From assembly GCF_001437155.1 (NCBI RefSeq), contig NZ_JQAR01000001.1, forward strand, positions 124,001-188,000: a stretch of DNA of 64,000 nucleotides. The letters run 5' to 3'. The notes under the pieces are model-generated. The model was not told the origin of the DNA and made no database searches. It saw only the letters and a list, made by a program, of their open reading frames with translations. This document shows, piece by piece, positions 47,551 to 56,739 of the stretch. The translations under genes and the position numbers were made by a program. This DNA is from Liquorilactobacillus mali (lineage in GTDB: Bacteria > Bacillota > Bacilli > Lactobacillales > Lactobacillaceae). Numbering within the stretch: position 1 is the stretch's first letter; every line of letters starts with the position of its first letter.

Positions 47551-47690
47551 AGTTTACTCTGGATATATTTATACTATTTTATAAGTCAAAACGCTCTGTC
47601 TGTTTCCTTTATTGATGAATACTACGAAAATAAAGAACATTTTATGAATAGTGTGAAGCGATAGCTGGATAGGGTTAAATCTGTGTAAAC

Positions 47691-47727
47691 AAAAATCCCT
47701 CCATAATTGTCAGAGAAATCATGGAGG
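47691..47727 (-). terminator. Terminator of the PBP gene
   Basis: CCTCCAT (47698-47704) and ATGGAGG (47721-47727) pair; on the minus strand the hairpin is followed by GATTTTTG. Confidence 0.7.
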
Positions 47728-47764
47728 AATTTTAACAGTTAAACAGCCGGTTGGTTGTTATTTC

Positions 47765-50062
47765 TTAATTATTATTAGGTTCTGAACTTGACGAACTAGG
47801 TGCACTCGATGAACTAGAACTAGAACTTGCACTCGACGAACTGCTAGATAAGGAATCCGATGAACTCGACGGTAGACTACTTTCGGAAGATTCACTCGAA
47901 GAAACAGTACTGCTTGAAGGCAAGCTTGAGCTTGATGAACTTGAGCTTAAGCTTGAACTTGACGAACTCGAGCTTGAACTGCTGAAGACACTGCTTGCGA
48001 TACTAGAACTTTCAATATCGGACGATACAGTGTCAGATGAACCAGCTAGATAAAGTTCACGCACACCGTTAACGGTCTTTGTGTAGACGTTGCTTGGCTT
48101 CTTCCAATTTTTATTTGGTTTTCCTTGAGCAAGATACGTCATTGCGTACTTATAGAAATAAGAGGCAATTCTTGCGGATGATTGCGACAAATAATTACCT
48201 GTTTCGTACTGATGATCATAGCCAATCCAAACCGAAATAGAATAATTCTTTGTATATCCATTGAACCAAGAATCCATATCAGCTGAGCTTGGAAACTTAG
48301 AAGCAACATCTGATGGATAAGAGTTTGTTCCTGTTTTACCAGCTTGATATAAACCACTGATATTAGCATAGCGTCCAGTTCCCTTAGAACTAGTAATAAC
48401 GTCCTTAAGCATATCCGTAATCATGTAGGCAGTTGATGATTGCATGACTTGTTTCCCTGAACTTGAATAGCTCTTAGATTCACCATCTGACGAAGTAATT
48501 TTATTAATATAACGGGGCTTATAATATGTTCCACCGTTTGCAAACGCAGCATATGCAGCCGCATTTTGAAGAGTCGAAGAAGGCAATCCGATTCCATTTT
48601 GGTATTCGAGTGTTTTCTTATAGTTGAAACCAAGCTTACTAATAAAGTTTTGTGCCTTCGTAATACCGACTGCCTGTAAAGCGCGAATTGCAGGAATATT
48701 ACGTGACTGAGTCAGAGCACTTCTCATTGTTATTGCTCCCTGGTACTCATCATCAAAGTCGTAAAGATTAATACTTGTCCCAGGATAGACATACTTGGTA
48801 TCTTGCAGCTCATGATATGTTGCCCAACTCAAGTATTCAATTGCAGGCGCATAATCCATCAGAGGTTTTGCAGTGGAACCATTTGTACGGTCTGTTTGTA
48901 CGGCCCGATTTAAACCATAAGTTACGTCACCATTTTTCCGACCGCCAATCATTGCAACAATCTTACCATTGTTAGGATTAACTACAGTTGATGCAACCTG
49001 AAGCTTATCATCCGGATATGTGATACTATCATTCGTGTTTGCGAGTTTATATAAATATTCTTGAGCATCCATATCTAAGTTTGTATAAATTTTTAGATTA
49101 CCTTTGTAAGGATTATATCCTTTTGATTCAGCTTCTTGAATTACCTGTTTAAGATAGGCATCGGCTACTTTTGCTTTTTCCGTTGTAGTTGTTGAGCTCT
49201 TATGGGTTTGTACGAGTCCTTGAGTAATACTCTCGCTTTTAGCCTGATTTGCTTGTGCAGTTGTAATCTTTTTGTTTGCTACCATTGCATTGAGGACTTC
49301 ATCACGACGTTTCTTAGCCAAGGTTGGATTAGCATTTGGATTATAATCTGTCGGTGCATTCGGAATACCGGCAATTAAGGCAGTTTGAGCTAAATCCAGT
49401 TGGCTTAGGGACTTATTATAGTAATATTTTGCGGCGGTCTGCATCCCTTTAACACCATTTCCCATGTAAACTTTGTTGATATAAAATGTTAAGATTTGCT
49501 GTTTACTGTAAGTATTGTCTAATTTGAGAGCCAACCAAGCTTCCTGAGCTTTTCGCTTAAAAGTTCGATCTGCCGAGCTAGTTGAGAAATAGGCTAACTT
49601 GATGAGCTGCTGATCTAGCGTACTACCTCCTTGCAAACCGGAAGAAGCGGATAGATTAGAAAGGGCAGCACCAGCTATACGCAATGGATCAACCCCATGA
49701 TGTTTGTAGAAGCGTCGATCTTCAATTGATACAACAGCATCTTTTAAAGTCTGGGGTATTTTATTACTATTGACGTAGATTCGATTTTGTGTACCTATAC
49801 GAGTTATAATTTTACCATTAGAGTCGTAGATGGTAGTCGAGCCAGCACTTGTAAGTTGAGATTCACTAAGAGAAGGAGCATTCTTTGCATATACGAAGAA
49901 TATTGTGGCTCCAATTGCAATAACAATTTCAACAAGCACTAACATTGTTAATAGAAATCTTTTAAAGAATTTTTTGAATTTGCCAACAGGCTTTTTTTTC
50001 TTAATAGCCTGCCGTTTTCTTCGCATTACTCTTGAATTATTAGGATCCTGATTGCTACTCAT
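47765..50062 (-). CDS. Class A penicillin-binding protein (PBP1A-like) with serine-rich tail
   Basis: The 765-residue bifunctional peptidoglycan synthase has a basic cytoplasmic N-terminus and one TM helix (about 36-58). The GT51 glycosyltransferase follows with catalytic E114 (in SIEDRRFYKHHG) and GGSTLDQQLIK. The transpeptidase has STAKPL (catalytic serine, about 395), SRN and KTGT near residue 578. From about residue 674 the protein is almost pure serine with scattered Leu, Glu and Pro, ending EPNNN. It lies 11 bases downstream of recU, the ponA-recU neighbourhood of Bacilli. Confidence 0.95.
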   Translation of the reverse strand: MSSNQDPNNSRVMRRKRQAIKKKKPVGKFKKFFKRFLLTMLVLVEIVIAIGATIFFVYAKNAPSLSESQLTSAGSTTIYDSNGKIITRIGTQNRIYVNSNKIPQTLKDAVVSIEDRRFYKHHGVDPLRIAGAALSNLSASSGLQGGSTLDQQLIKLAYFSTSSADRTFKRKAQEAWLALKLDNTYSKQQILTFYINKVYMGNGVKGMQTAAKYYYNKSLSQLDLAQTALIAGIPNAPTDYNPNANPTLAKKRRDEVLNAMVANKKITTAQANQAKSESITQGLVQTHKSSTTTTEKAKVADAYLKQVIQEAESKGYNPYKGNLKIYTNLDMDAQEYLYKLANTNDSITYPDDKLQVASTVVNPNNGKIVAMIGGRKNGDVTYGLNRAVQTDRTNGSTAKPLMDYAPAIEYLSWATYHELQDTKYVYPGTSINLYDFDDEYQGAITMRSALTQSRNIPAIRALQAVGITKAQNFISKLGFNYKKTLEYQNGIGLPSSTLQNAAAYAAFANGGTYYKPRYINKITSSDGESKSYSSSGKQVMQSSTAYMITDMLKDVITSSKGTGRYANISGLYQAGKTGTNSYPSDVASKFPSSADMDSWFNGYTKNYSISVWIGYDHQYETGNYLSQSSARIASYFYKYAMTYLAQGKPNKNWKKPSNVYTKTVNGVRELYLAGSSDTVSSDIESSSIASSVFSSSSSSSSSSSLSSSSSSSSLPSSSTVSSSESSESSLPSSSSDSLSSSSSSASSSSSSSSAPSSSSSEPNNN
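47771..48010 (-). repeat. Low-complexity serine-codon repeat
   Basis: The DNA encoding the PBP tail is an irregular repeat of six-base units such as GAACTT, GAGCTT and GAACTC on the plus strand. It uses several serine codons (AGT, AGC, TCG, TCA, TCC). Mixed codon use suggests selection for serine, not a recent slippage expansion. Confidence 0.85.
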
Positions 50063-50073
50063 GATTTACTCCT

Positions 50074-50691
50074 TTATGCATTACACAGATTTTCAATAAT
50101 CTTATCTATACTTTTTAGGTATGGGATAAGCGGTGTTACATGATATTTGATTTGAAATCCATCATTAACAATAGTTTTCTTGGGAATTGACTTGCGACCA
50201 TTTTCTTGATTGTCCCAGTAGTCGAAGAGAATTGAAGCAGGTAGTAAAAAAATTTCCTGCGTTGCGGTAAACTTAATAAGGGTAAAGCAGATTCCTTTTT
50301 GGGCAACGCAAGCTTTCATATGAGCGATTTGATGCTCATGAAAATTGCTGAGTGGGAAAGAAGCCTTATTATGTGTCTCCTTTGCCTCAAAGTCGAGGTA
50401 ATAACCGCGATATACACCATTGTAATCAGTGGTAGAAGCCTGTTTGAAATAGGCCTCCTTGATCACAGCAGCACTTCTTTGCGGATAGTCAACCTGAACA
50501 ATTTGAATAGGTATCGGTTTCTTGTGAATAACAGCAATGCCTTGCTGCAAATAGTACTGGTTACTTTGGTTAATCTCTTCTTCCAACGACATTCCGCGGT
50601 TGCCAAATATAATATTTGAGTTCTTATTATTGCGTATTTTTTTTGTTGGCATTGGTTGATAAGTTTTGCCGTTTGGATATCTAAGAACCAT
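50074..50691 (-). CDS. recU: Holliday junction resolvase RecU
   Basis: The 205-residue Mg-dependent resolvase matches RecU at full length: an N-terminal RYPNGK segment, an [11 protein letters not shown] motif near residue 34, and the catalytic core including DFEAKET and HEHQI. It resolves recombination intermediates in Firmicutes. GGGAG lies upstream of ATG 50691. It is followed by the class A PBP, the conserved recU-ponA pair, and is divergent from ypsA. Confidence 0.95.
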   Translation of the reverse strand: MVLRYPNGKTYQPMPTKKIRNNKNSNIIFGNRGMSLEEEINQSNQYYLQQGIAVIHKKPIPIQIVQVDYPQRSAAVIKEAYFKQASTTDYNGVYRGYYLDFEAKETHNKASFPLSNFHEHQIAHMKACVAQKGICFTLIKFTATQEIFLLPASILFDYWDNQENGRKSIPKKTIVNDGFQIKYHVTPLIPYLKSIDKIIENLCNA

Positions 50692-50835
50692 GTCGCATCA
50701 CGCTCCCGTTCGACTTATTATACCAACAACGCAAACACTTGGCAAAAAAGCATTATTTCTGATGAATATGATATTTGCTATTTATATTATTCTTGTTTTA
50801 TGATTAGTCAAGTTACGATAGGAGTGGGATAAGTA

Positions 50836-51399
50836 ATGCGTATGTGGGTTACAGGATATCGTAGTTATGAATTAAATATTTATAAAGATTCTGATCCAAA
50901 GGTTGAAGTCCTAAAAAGCATATTAGAGGATGCAATTAGACAAAAAGTAGAAGATGGTCTTGAATGGGTGCTTGTTGGTGGACAATCTGGAATTGAACAA
51001 ATGACTGCAGAAGTTGTTTGCTCAATGAAAGAAGAATTTCCTGAACTTAAAGTTGCAATGATGTTACCGTATAGTAATTTTGAATCAAGATGGAAGGAAG
51101 AACGAAAAGCAACATTTGCCCTCTTAAAAAGTCAAGTTGATTTCTGTGCAGCAGTTAGCTCTGAGGAATATAAATCTCCACAACAATTGCGAAATTGGCA
51201 AGAGTTTATGCTTGAACATACTGAAGAGGCATTGCTAGTGTATGATTCAGAATTTGAAGGCAAACCCAAATATGATGTATTGGCAGCAAAAAGGTATGCT
51301 GAAAGGCACAAATATAATATTATAACTATCGATATGGATTGGCTTGAAAATGGGGCAAGAGAATTTTTTGAAAGAAAGAATGAAAATGATTTGCAATAG
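50836..51399 (+). CDS. ypsA: DUF1273 / YpsA family protein (SLOG superfamily)
   Basis: The 187-residue protein has the YpsA start (MWVTGYRSYEL) and a Rossmann-like nucleotide-binding segment LVGGQSGIEQ near residue 55. In Bacillus and Staphylococcus YpsA influences cell division and shape. It sits next to recU and gpsB in the conserved order recU-ypsA-gpsB-rnpB. GATAGGAGTGGGAT precedes the ATG. Confidence 0.92.
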   Translation: MRMWVTGYRSYELNIYKDSDPKVEVLKSILEDAIRQKVEDGLEWVLVGGQSGIEQMTAEVVCSMKEEFPELKVAMMLPYSNFESRWKEERKATFALLKSQVDFCAAVSSEEYKSPQQLRNWQEFMLEHTEEALLVYDSEFEGKPKYDVLAAKRYAERHKYNIITIDMDWLENGAREFFERKNENDLQ

Positions 51400-51418
51400 T
51401 CATAATGTTTGGTATAAT
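51391..51418 (+). promoter_or_regulatory. Promoter for gpsB
   Basis: TTGCAA (51391-51396) and TATAAT (51413-51418), 16-base spacing. Confidence 0.62.
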
Positions 51419-51466
51419 TAATAGAGTTGTAAACTTAGTTTTCTAAAGAATATGAGGTGCATTGCT

Positions 51467-51808
51467 GTGGAGAAGATAAATTTCACGCCAAAAGATATTG
51501 TAAATAAAAATTTCAAGCCTAAGATGCGTGGCTATGATCCAGCAGATGTAGACGAATTTCTTGATGATGTTATCAAGGACTATGAGACGTATTCTAAAGA
51601 AACACAACGTTTGCAGATGGAAAATGATCGTCTTGTTAGTAAGGTGGACGAATTAACAAAACAGTTGGCTGTTGGGAAAAGCGGTCAGACTAGTCGACCA
51701 GTATCTAATGTTACGAACATGGACATTTTAAAACGTTTATCTAATTTAGAGCGTCATGTCTTTGGTGCACAATTGAATGATGATGCAAATAGAGATAGTC
51801 GCTTTTAG
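51467..51808 (+). CDS. gpsB: Cell-division regulator GpsB
   Basis: The 113-residue DivIVA-like coiled-coil protein coordinates septal and lateral wall synthesis by binding PBPs. It has an N-terminal lipid/PBP-binding domain ([20 protein letters not shown]), then a coiled coil (about 38-70), a linker and a short C-terminal helix bundle ([13 protein letters not shown]). GTG 51467 is chosen because GAGGTG lies seven bases upstream; an upstream ATG (51452) is inside the ribosome site region. Confidence 0.93.
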   Translation: MEKINFTPKDIVNKNFKPKMRGYDPADVDEFLDDVIKDYETYSKETQRLQMENDRLVSKVDELTKQLAVGKSGQTSRPVSNVTNMDILKRLSNLERHVFGAQLNDDANRDSRF

Positions 51809-51825
51809 TAAATTATTTAAGTATT

Positions 51826-52219
51826 TGATGTAGTTCTCTGGTAATCGCGGTCTACCTTGAGTAGGCTGAGGAAAGTCCAAGCTTGCACAGGCTGAGATGC
51901 TTGTAGTGATCGTGCTTGCTGAAAAAATAAGGCAAGGTACCTTTTGGGTAACGGCAGATAAAAGGACTAAGGCAACGACGCTATGTCTGAGTAGTCTTGA
52001 AAGTGCCACAGTGACGAAACAATATTGGAAACAGTATTGATGGAACGCGGTAAACCCCACGAGCAGGTAACCCAAACTTTGGTAGGGGCGCTTCATGACG
52101 GAAATGAACAAATCATGGGGGCAGATAAGGTAATACTTGTCTGGAGATAGATGATTACCACCGATTTCAACATCCTGTGTTGAATGACGTACGGAACGTG
52201 GCTTATAGAGGACTACATC
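51826..52219 (+). ncRNA. rnpB: RNase P RNA, class B
   Basis: The catalytic RNA of RNase P matures tRNA 5' ends. The conserved GAGGAAAGTCC core (near 51870), the ACAGTGACGAAACA region and the matching 3' core are present. The ends GATGTAG (51826-51832) and CTACATC (52213-52219) pair to form P1. The size of about 394 bases and position after gpsB fit the Bacillus-type RNA of lactobacilli. The exact ends are inferred from P1. Confidence 0.94.
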
Positions 52220-52228
52220 TCAGGGAGG

Positions 52229-52254
52229 GGTTAGGTTTATTCCTAACCTTTTTA
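52229..52254 (+). terminator. Terminator of rnpB
   Basis: GGTTAGG (52229-52235) and CCTAACC (52242-52248) pair perfectly, followed by TTTTTATTTT. Confidence 0.9.
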
Positions 52255-52285
52255 TTTTGAAGAAATTATAAAGGAATGGGTGAAC

Positions 52286-53425
52286 ATGGAAGAATATAAT
52301 TTAATTGCGACTGCTGCTGCTGGGATTGAATCTCTTGTTGGAAATGAACTCAAGCATCTTGGTTATCGTGTCGAAGTTGAAAATAGTCGAGTTAGATTTA
52401 GTGGAGATTTTACTGATATTATCAAGACAAATTTATGGTTGAGAACAGCTGATCGTATAAAAATTGTAGTCGCTGAGTTCACTGCTACTTCTTTTGATGA
52501 ATTATTTGAGAAAACCAAGGCTTTACCTTGGGACAAATATTTGCCATTAGATGCTGAATTCCCAGTCGCTGGGAAATCACAAAAGTCTAAGTTATACAGT
52601 GTCCCAGATGTACAGTCTATCGTTAAAAAAGCAATAGTTGATAAGATGAGTACGGTTTATCATAGAAAAACTCGTCTTGCTGAGACTGGGGCAAAGTTTC
52701 CTCTAGAAGTTGCTATCAATAAGGACAAAGTATTGTTGACTTTAGATACCACAGGTTCAAGTCTTTTTAAGAGAGGCTATAGAATTGAGAAGGGGCCAGC
52801 TCCTTTGAAGGAAAATATGGCTGCAGCATTGGTGCTTCTGGCACATTGGTATCCTGAAATGCCTTTTGTTGATCCTGTTTGCGGTTCGGGTACCATTCCA
52901 ATTGAAGCGGCAATGATTGGTCATAATATTGCACCGGGGTTCAACCGAGATTTCATTTGTGAGACTTGGGGATGGCATCCAGAAGAATTAGTTCAACAGA
53001 TTAGGGATGAGGCTGATTCAAAAGCTGATTATGACATTGAATTGGATATTGCTGGGTATGATATTGATGGTAAGATGATTGATATTGCAAAGCTTAATGC
53101 AAGGGAAGCTGGACTTCTTCATAGCATCAATTTCAAACAATTGGCATTGAAGGATTTTAGGACCGAAAAGAAGAATGGTGTAATTGTAGCCAACCCTCCT
53201 TATGGTGAACGTTTAAGCGATCAGACGGCTGTACGGGAGCTATACAAACAGATGGGACAAACATATAGAGGATTAACTACTTGGAGCAAGTATATTCTTA
53301 CGAGTGATCTTGAATTTGAAAAATTTTATGGTCAAAGGGCAACAAAAAGACGTAAATTATACAATGGTTCATTGCGGACAGATTACTTCCAATATTGGGG
53401 TAAAAAGGAGCGCAACAACCGTTAG
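52286..53425 (+). CDS. THUMP-domain rRNA methyltransferase (RlmL/YpsC-like)
   Basis: The 379-residue protein has an N-terminal ferredoxin-like and THUMP region (about 1-160) and a Rossmann SAM domain with DPVCGSGTIPIEA near residue 196. The catalytic NPPYGERL is near residue 302. It probably makes m2G in 23S rRNA (G2445-type). The ATG at 52286 is preferred over GTG 52280, which overlaps the GGGTGA ribosome site. It follows rnpB, as in Bacillus (ypsC). Confidence 0.92.
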   Translation: MEEYNLIATAAAGIESLVGNELKHLGYRVEVENSRVRFSGDFTDIIKTNLWLRTADRIKIVVAEFTATSFDELFEKTKALPWDKYLPLDAEFPVAGKSQKSKLYSVPDVQSIVKKAIVDKMSTVYHRKTRLAETGAKFPLEVAINKDKVLLTLDTTGSSLFKRGYRIEKGPAPLKENMAAALVLLAHWYPEMPFVDPVCGSGTIPIEAAMIGHNIAPGFNRDFICETWGWHPEELVQQIRDEADSKADYDIELDIAGYDIDGKMIDIAKLNAREAGLLHSINFKQLALKDFRTEKKNGVIVANPPYGERLSDQTAVRELYKQMGQTYRGLTTWSKYILTSDLEFEKFYGQRATKRRKLYNGSLRTDYFQYWGKKERNNR

Positions 53426-53454
53426 TTGACTTATGGGCATAGTTATATGGAATT

Positions 53455-53502
53455 AAGAGAGGGACTAGGTCAAAATTTAACTTTTGCTCTAGTCCCTCTC
53501 TT
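53455..53502 (+). terminator. Terminator after the rlmL-like gene (family B hairpin)
   Basis: AAGAGAGGGACTAG (53455-53468) and CTAGTCCCTCTCTT (53489-53502) pair perfectly. The inner core is TCAAAA...TTTTG. No long T tract follows. Confidence 0.8.
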
Positions 53503-53627
53503 ACAAATAATCATGCGTTAGTTTTTTGTCGACCAAATAGGAAAAAGTATATAAATTTTGCAGAAAAAGTTTAATTATACGATAATTTCGTTATTTGCTC
53601 AGATGTTTAGTATAATCAAGACAGAAC

Positions 53628-54032
53628 TTATTTTTTTAAAATACTGTGTAGCTTTTGTGTAGCTAAAGTGTGTGCCCCATGGTTTTCTTTTTCTGGAATC
53701 CATTGAGTAATAACTAGTGGAAATTTTGCTTGCAGTGCAGTAAGTTTCATAAGAAGGTCATTATAATTTTTTGAGTAATTTTTATCAATGCTCTCGGTCA
53801 CGATACGGCTGTCGCTAAAGAACATCAGAGTTTCAGTATTTCCAAATAATTTTTCTACGTATTGAAAACCAGTTAAAGCTGCCAAAAATTCGGCAGTATG
53901 GTTAGATGAGTCTGGCAGTGAAACAGCATATTGGAATTGTTTGCCGTCTTTAATGATGAGGATGCCGGCAGTACTAGTTCCGGGATTTCCTTTTGTAGCT
54001 GCATCGGTAAAAAGTTTAATCAGATTAATCAC
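53628..54032 (-). CDS. Ribonuclease HI family protein
   Basis: The RNase H-fold protein of about 134 residues has KLFTDAATKGNPG (first Asp), HTAEFLAA (Glu) and FSDSRIV (second Asp). The fourth acidic position, usually ADxLA, reads AHTLA with His, so activity may be altered. The start is unclear: TAGGAG lies at 54032-54037, so GTG 54032 is inside it, while CTG 54023 and an ATT 54029 lie downstream. The frame is open to TTG 54074. It is divergent from ebsA. Confidence 0.82.
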   Translation of the reverse strand: MINLIKLFTDAATKGNPGTSTAGILIIKDGKQFQYAVSLPDSSNHTAEFLAALTGFQYVEKLFGNTETLMFFSDSRIVTESIDKNYSKNYNDLLMKLTALQAKFPLVITQWIPEKENHGAHTLATQKLHSILKK

Positions 54033-54050
54033 TCCTAGGAAGGTGTTTTT

Positions 54051-54428
54051 ATGAACAAAAAGTTCTGGTATCAACCAGATATTGCGACTAGTATTATTTG
54101 CTGGTCATTTACACTTATGATACTACTTTTAAGTATTTTATTGTGGCTTGAGATAACTGTTTTTCAGATATGGACAGTCATTGTTTTTCTGATTTTTTGT
54201 GCTGTTTCACTTGTTCAGCTTTTTTTAAGGTGGATTGAAATAAGCGATGAAAAGTTGATAGTTCATACAATAATTCCACAGAATACTAAGAAATTAGAGT
54301 TATCAGATATTGAGAATGTTAGAGTGGGAAAATATGGAATCAGTATCACTGTAAAAGAGCAAAAATACCATTTTATCATGAGAAAAAGTAATTGTGAAAT
54401 TCTATATAATCTGATAGCTTTCAAGTAA
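54051..54428 (+). CDS. ebsA: EbsA family membrane protein
   Basis: The 125-residue protein has two hydrophobic helices (about 15-35 and 38-60) and a C-terminal cytoplasmic PH-like stretch (about 65-122). The YQPDIATSIICWSFTLM N-terminus resembles EbsA, described in enterococci as linked to surface aggregation-substance expression. GGAAGGTG precedes the ATG. In lactobacilli and enterococci ebsA lies near an RNase HI-like gene, as here. Molecular function is not established. Confidence 0.75.
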   Translation: MNKKFWYQPDIATSIICWSFTLMILLLSILLWLEITVFQIWTVIVFLIFCAVSLVQLFLRWIEISDEKLIVHTIIPQNTKKLELSDIENVRVGKYGISITVKEQKYHFIMRKSNCEILYNLIAFK

Positions 54429-54554
54429 AAAAGTTCGTAAGTAACATTTTTAAACACTAAATAATGTTTTATTTTGCAGTATTTAGGATATTGTAATGAC
54501 TTTTAGCGAACAATGAATTATAATTCAGTTATAATTGTTAGGAGGATGTTCTCG

Positions 54555-56213
54555 TTGAAAGATATTGAAATTGCACAACAAGCAGAAATGTTAAATATTA
54601 ATGAAATTGCTGCAAAAGTTGATTTAGAACCAACCGATATTGAGCAGTATGGGGATTTTAAGGCAAAGATTAAGCTGCCCATTAATAAGAAAACTAAAAC
54701 TAAAGAGAAATTAATTTTGGTAACTGCAATTAATCCCACGCCAGCAGGAGAAGGAAAATCTACGGTAACAGTTGGACTAGGAGATGGACTTAGTTTACTT
54801 GACAAAAAAGTAATGATTGCGTTGCGTGAACCTTCATTGGGTCCGGTTATGGGGATGAAAGGTGGAGCCACAGGAGGCGGCTACTCACAGGTTGTTCCAA
54901 TGGAAGATATAAATTTGCATTTTACAGGTGACATGCATGCTTTGACGACTGCCAACAATACTTTAGCAGCTTTGATAGATAATCATATATATCAAGGCAA
55001 TTCATTAGATATCGATCAACGTCGAATTATTTGGAAGCGGGTATTGGACATAAATGATCGAGCTTTGAGACATGTTGTGATTGGATTGGGTGGAATTTCC
55101 CAAGGAATCCCTCGTGAAGATGGTTTTGACATCACAGTTGCCAGTGAGTTGATGGCTGTTTTGTGTCTTGCAAAGGATATTGCCGATTTAAAACGGAGAA
55201 TTGGTAATATAGTGATTGGTTATACAACAAAGAGAAAACCAGTGACTGTTGATCAATTAGGAGTAACAGGAGCAATTGCATTATTATTAAAGGATGCAAT
55301 TAAGCCAAACTTGGTTCAAACATTGGCACATACACCTGCAATCATCCATGGCGGACCATTTGCTAACATTGCTCATGGCTGTAATAGTGTGTTGGCTACA
55401 CAGACGGCTTTGAAGTTAGCTGATTACACAATTACGGAGGCAGGTTTTGGTGCTGATTTGGGTGCCGAGAAGTTTTTGGATATCAAAACACCGGTACTTG
55501 GGAAGACACCAGATACAATTGTAATTGTTGCAACAGTCCGTGCTTTGAAAATGCACGGTGGAGTTAAAAAGGACGAATTGGAACAAGAAAATATAGAAGC
55601 CTTAAAGAATGGTTACGTTAACTTAAGTAAACATATCAGTAACATGAAGCGCTACAACATACCAGTGCTAGTTGCAATTAATCAGTTTACTTCTGACACA
55701 GAGGCGGAACTTAAGTGTTTGCAGGAATTGTGTGCTAAGGATGCAACTAAAGCAATCGTCGCTAATGTATGGGCAAAAGGTGGTTCTGGTGCACTAGAAC
55801 TAGCAAAAGAAGTCGTTTCTTCCTGCGAGGAGTCTAATGAATTTACACCTCTTTATTCAGAAGCAGATGATATTAAGACAAAAGTCGAGAAAATTGTTAC
55901 AAATATCTATGGTGGAACAAAAGTAGAATATGGTCCCAAGGCTAGACGCCAACTTAAACAATTTGCAGAACTAGGATGGGATCGTCTTCCAGTATGTATG
56001 GCGAAAACGCAATATTCATTATCTGATGATGCAAAGAAATTGGGAGCACCAACTGATTTTGCAATTCATGTCCGTGAATTTGTTCCAAAGCTTGGAGCAC
56101 AATTCATTGTTGCATTGACAGGTAACGTTCTGACCATGCCAGGTTTACCGAAGATACCAGCTGCAAATGGTATGGAGTTAAGTGATGAAGGACAGATTTC
56201 AGGTTTGTATTGA
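54555..56213 (+). CDS. fhs: Formate-tetrahydrofolate ligase
   Basis: The 552-residue enzyme makes 10-formyl-THF from formate, ATP and THF for purine synthesis and fMet-tRNA. It has the P-loop TPAGEGKST near residue 60, the FTGDMHA segment and the C-terminal [11 protein letters not shown] signature. TTG 54555 is chosen because TAGGAGG lies nine bases upstream; ATG 54546 directly abuts that site. Two TATAAT boxes (54519-54524, 54530-54535) lie upstream. A metF-like gene lies 2 kb downstream. Confidence 0.96.
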   Translation: MKDIEIAQQAEMLNINEIAAKVDLEPTDIEQYGDFKAKIKLPINKKTKTKEKLILVTAINPTPAGEGKSTVTVGLGDGLSLLDKKVMIALREPSLGPVMGMKGGATGGGYSQVVPMEDINLHFTGDMHALTTANNTLAALIDNHIYQGNSLDIDQRRIIWKRVLDINDRALRHVVIGLGGISQGIPREDGFDITVASELMAVLCLAKDIADLKRRIGNIVIGYTTKRKPVTVDQLGVTGAIALLLKDAIKPNLVQTLAHTPAIIHGGPFANIAHGCNSVLATQTALKLADYTITEAGFGADLGAEKFLDIKTPVLGKTPDTIVIVATVRALKMHGGVKKDELEQENIEALKNGYVNLSKHISNMKRYNIPVLVAINQFTSDTEAELKCLQELCAKDATKAIVANVWAKGGSGALELAKEVVSSCEESNEFTPLYSEADDIKTKVEKIVTNIYGGTKVEYGPKARRQLKQFAELGWDRLPVCMAKTQYSLSDDAKKLGAPTDFAIHVREFVPKLGAQFIVALTGNVLTMPGLPKIPAANGMELSDEGQISGLY

Positions 56214-56236
56214 TTGAGCTGAATATATTGATAACA

Positions 56237-56270
56237 AATAAAAAGTTCTTAACGAAGGACTTTTTATTTT
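56237..56270 (+). terminator. Terminator after fhs
   Basis: AATAAAAAGTTCTT (56237-56250) and AAGGACTTTTTATT (56255-56268) pair with one G-U, followed by TTTG. Confidence 0.88.
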
Positions 56271-56489
56271 TGTTTTTGTATCAATTAAAAGTCCACCATT
56301 TAAAGTGTTTTTACAAGAAAAGTAGGGACTAAATTATCAAGAGGGATGAGCTTCGAGTAGTGGTGAGATAGCGAGTTAGACTATGTCCTAGTAAAAAAGC
56401 AAAGTGGACGAAAAGATCAAAATTATTTTTAATAACTTTGAATTTACGATAAGGTGTTGAACAGCTGACTATTAATTTTTCATAATATA

Positions 56490-56684
56490 TGATACAATAC
56501 TACTATATTAAGCGTTATTTAATTTATAGATTGGTTTTAGGTTTGATGATCTTTCATGTTAATGGCGCAACTACAGAGTTGCAAATGTGTTATAGAGGTT
56601 GGGATAGCACCTTTGAAAGTTAGAATTTAATTTTGGTTCATGTAATAAAATTTTCGGAACAATTTAATATAATTAGCTTAGTTA
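56490..56684 (+). ncRNA. Possible structured small RNA (6S-type rod is one option)
   Basis: An extended -10 TGATACAAT (56490-56498) lies upstream. The following about 172 bases can close as a rod: TAAGC (56509-56513) pairs with GCTTA (56676-56680), and adjacent AT-rich arms also pair. Inside, CTTTCA (56551-56556) pairs with TGAAAG (56614-56619), and a GCAACT/AGTTGC hairpin caps one side (56567-56582). Size and rod shape recall 6S RNA, but I do not see diagnostic sequence. It could also be a leader of the 56740 gene. Confidence 0.3.
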
Positions 56685-56714
56685 GAAGGCGTCGTACAGC
56701 GGTATGACGCCTTC
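56685..56714 (+). promoter_or_regulatory. Strong GC-rich hairpin before the 56740 gene
   Basis: GAAGGCGTCGTA (56685-56696) and TATGACGCCTTC (56703-56714) pair over 12 bases with one G-U. No T tract follows. It lies 25 bases before the ATG and may be a terminator remnant, an RNA 3' end or a leader element. Confidence 0.6.
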
Positions 56715-56739
56715 GTCAATTTAAGTAGGAAGAAGGATT

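Larger units (their letters stand above)
47434..47764. other. 331-base convergent intergenic region
   Basis: It holds two terminators, a family B hairpin at 47497-47550 for the plus strand and one at 47691-47727 for the minus-strand PBP gene. Between them (47551-47690) I see no ORF, promoter or repeat. Confidence 0.6.

Noticed and set aside
47771-48633. Overlapping frames across the serine-rich PBP tail and transpeptidase region
   Set aside because: They are shadows of the PBP gene produced by low-complexity sequence; no ribosome sites.
54429-54554. Tetrahydrofolate riboswitch before fhs
   Set aside because: The region is short and AT-rich with no conserved riboswitch core; only promoter-like boxes are seen.
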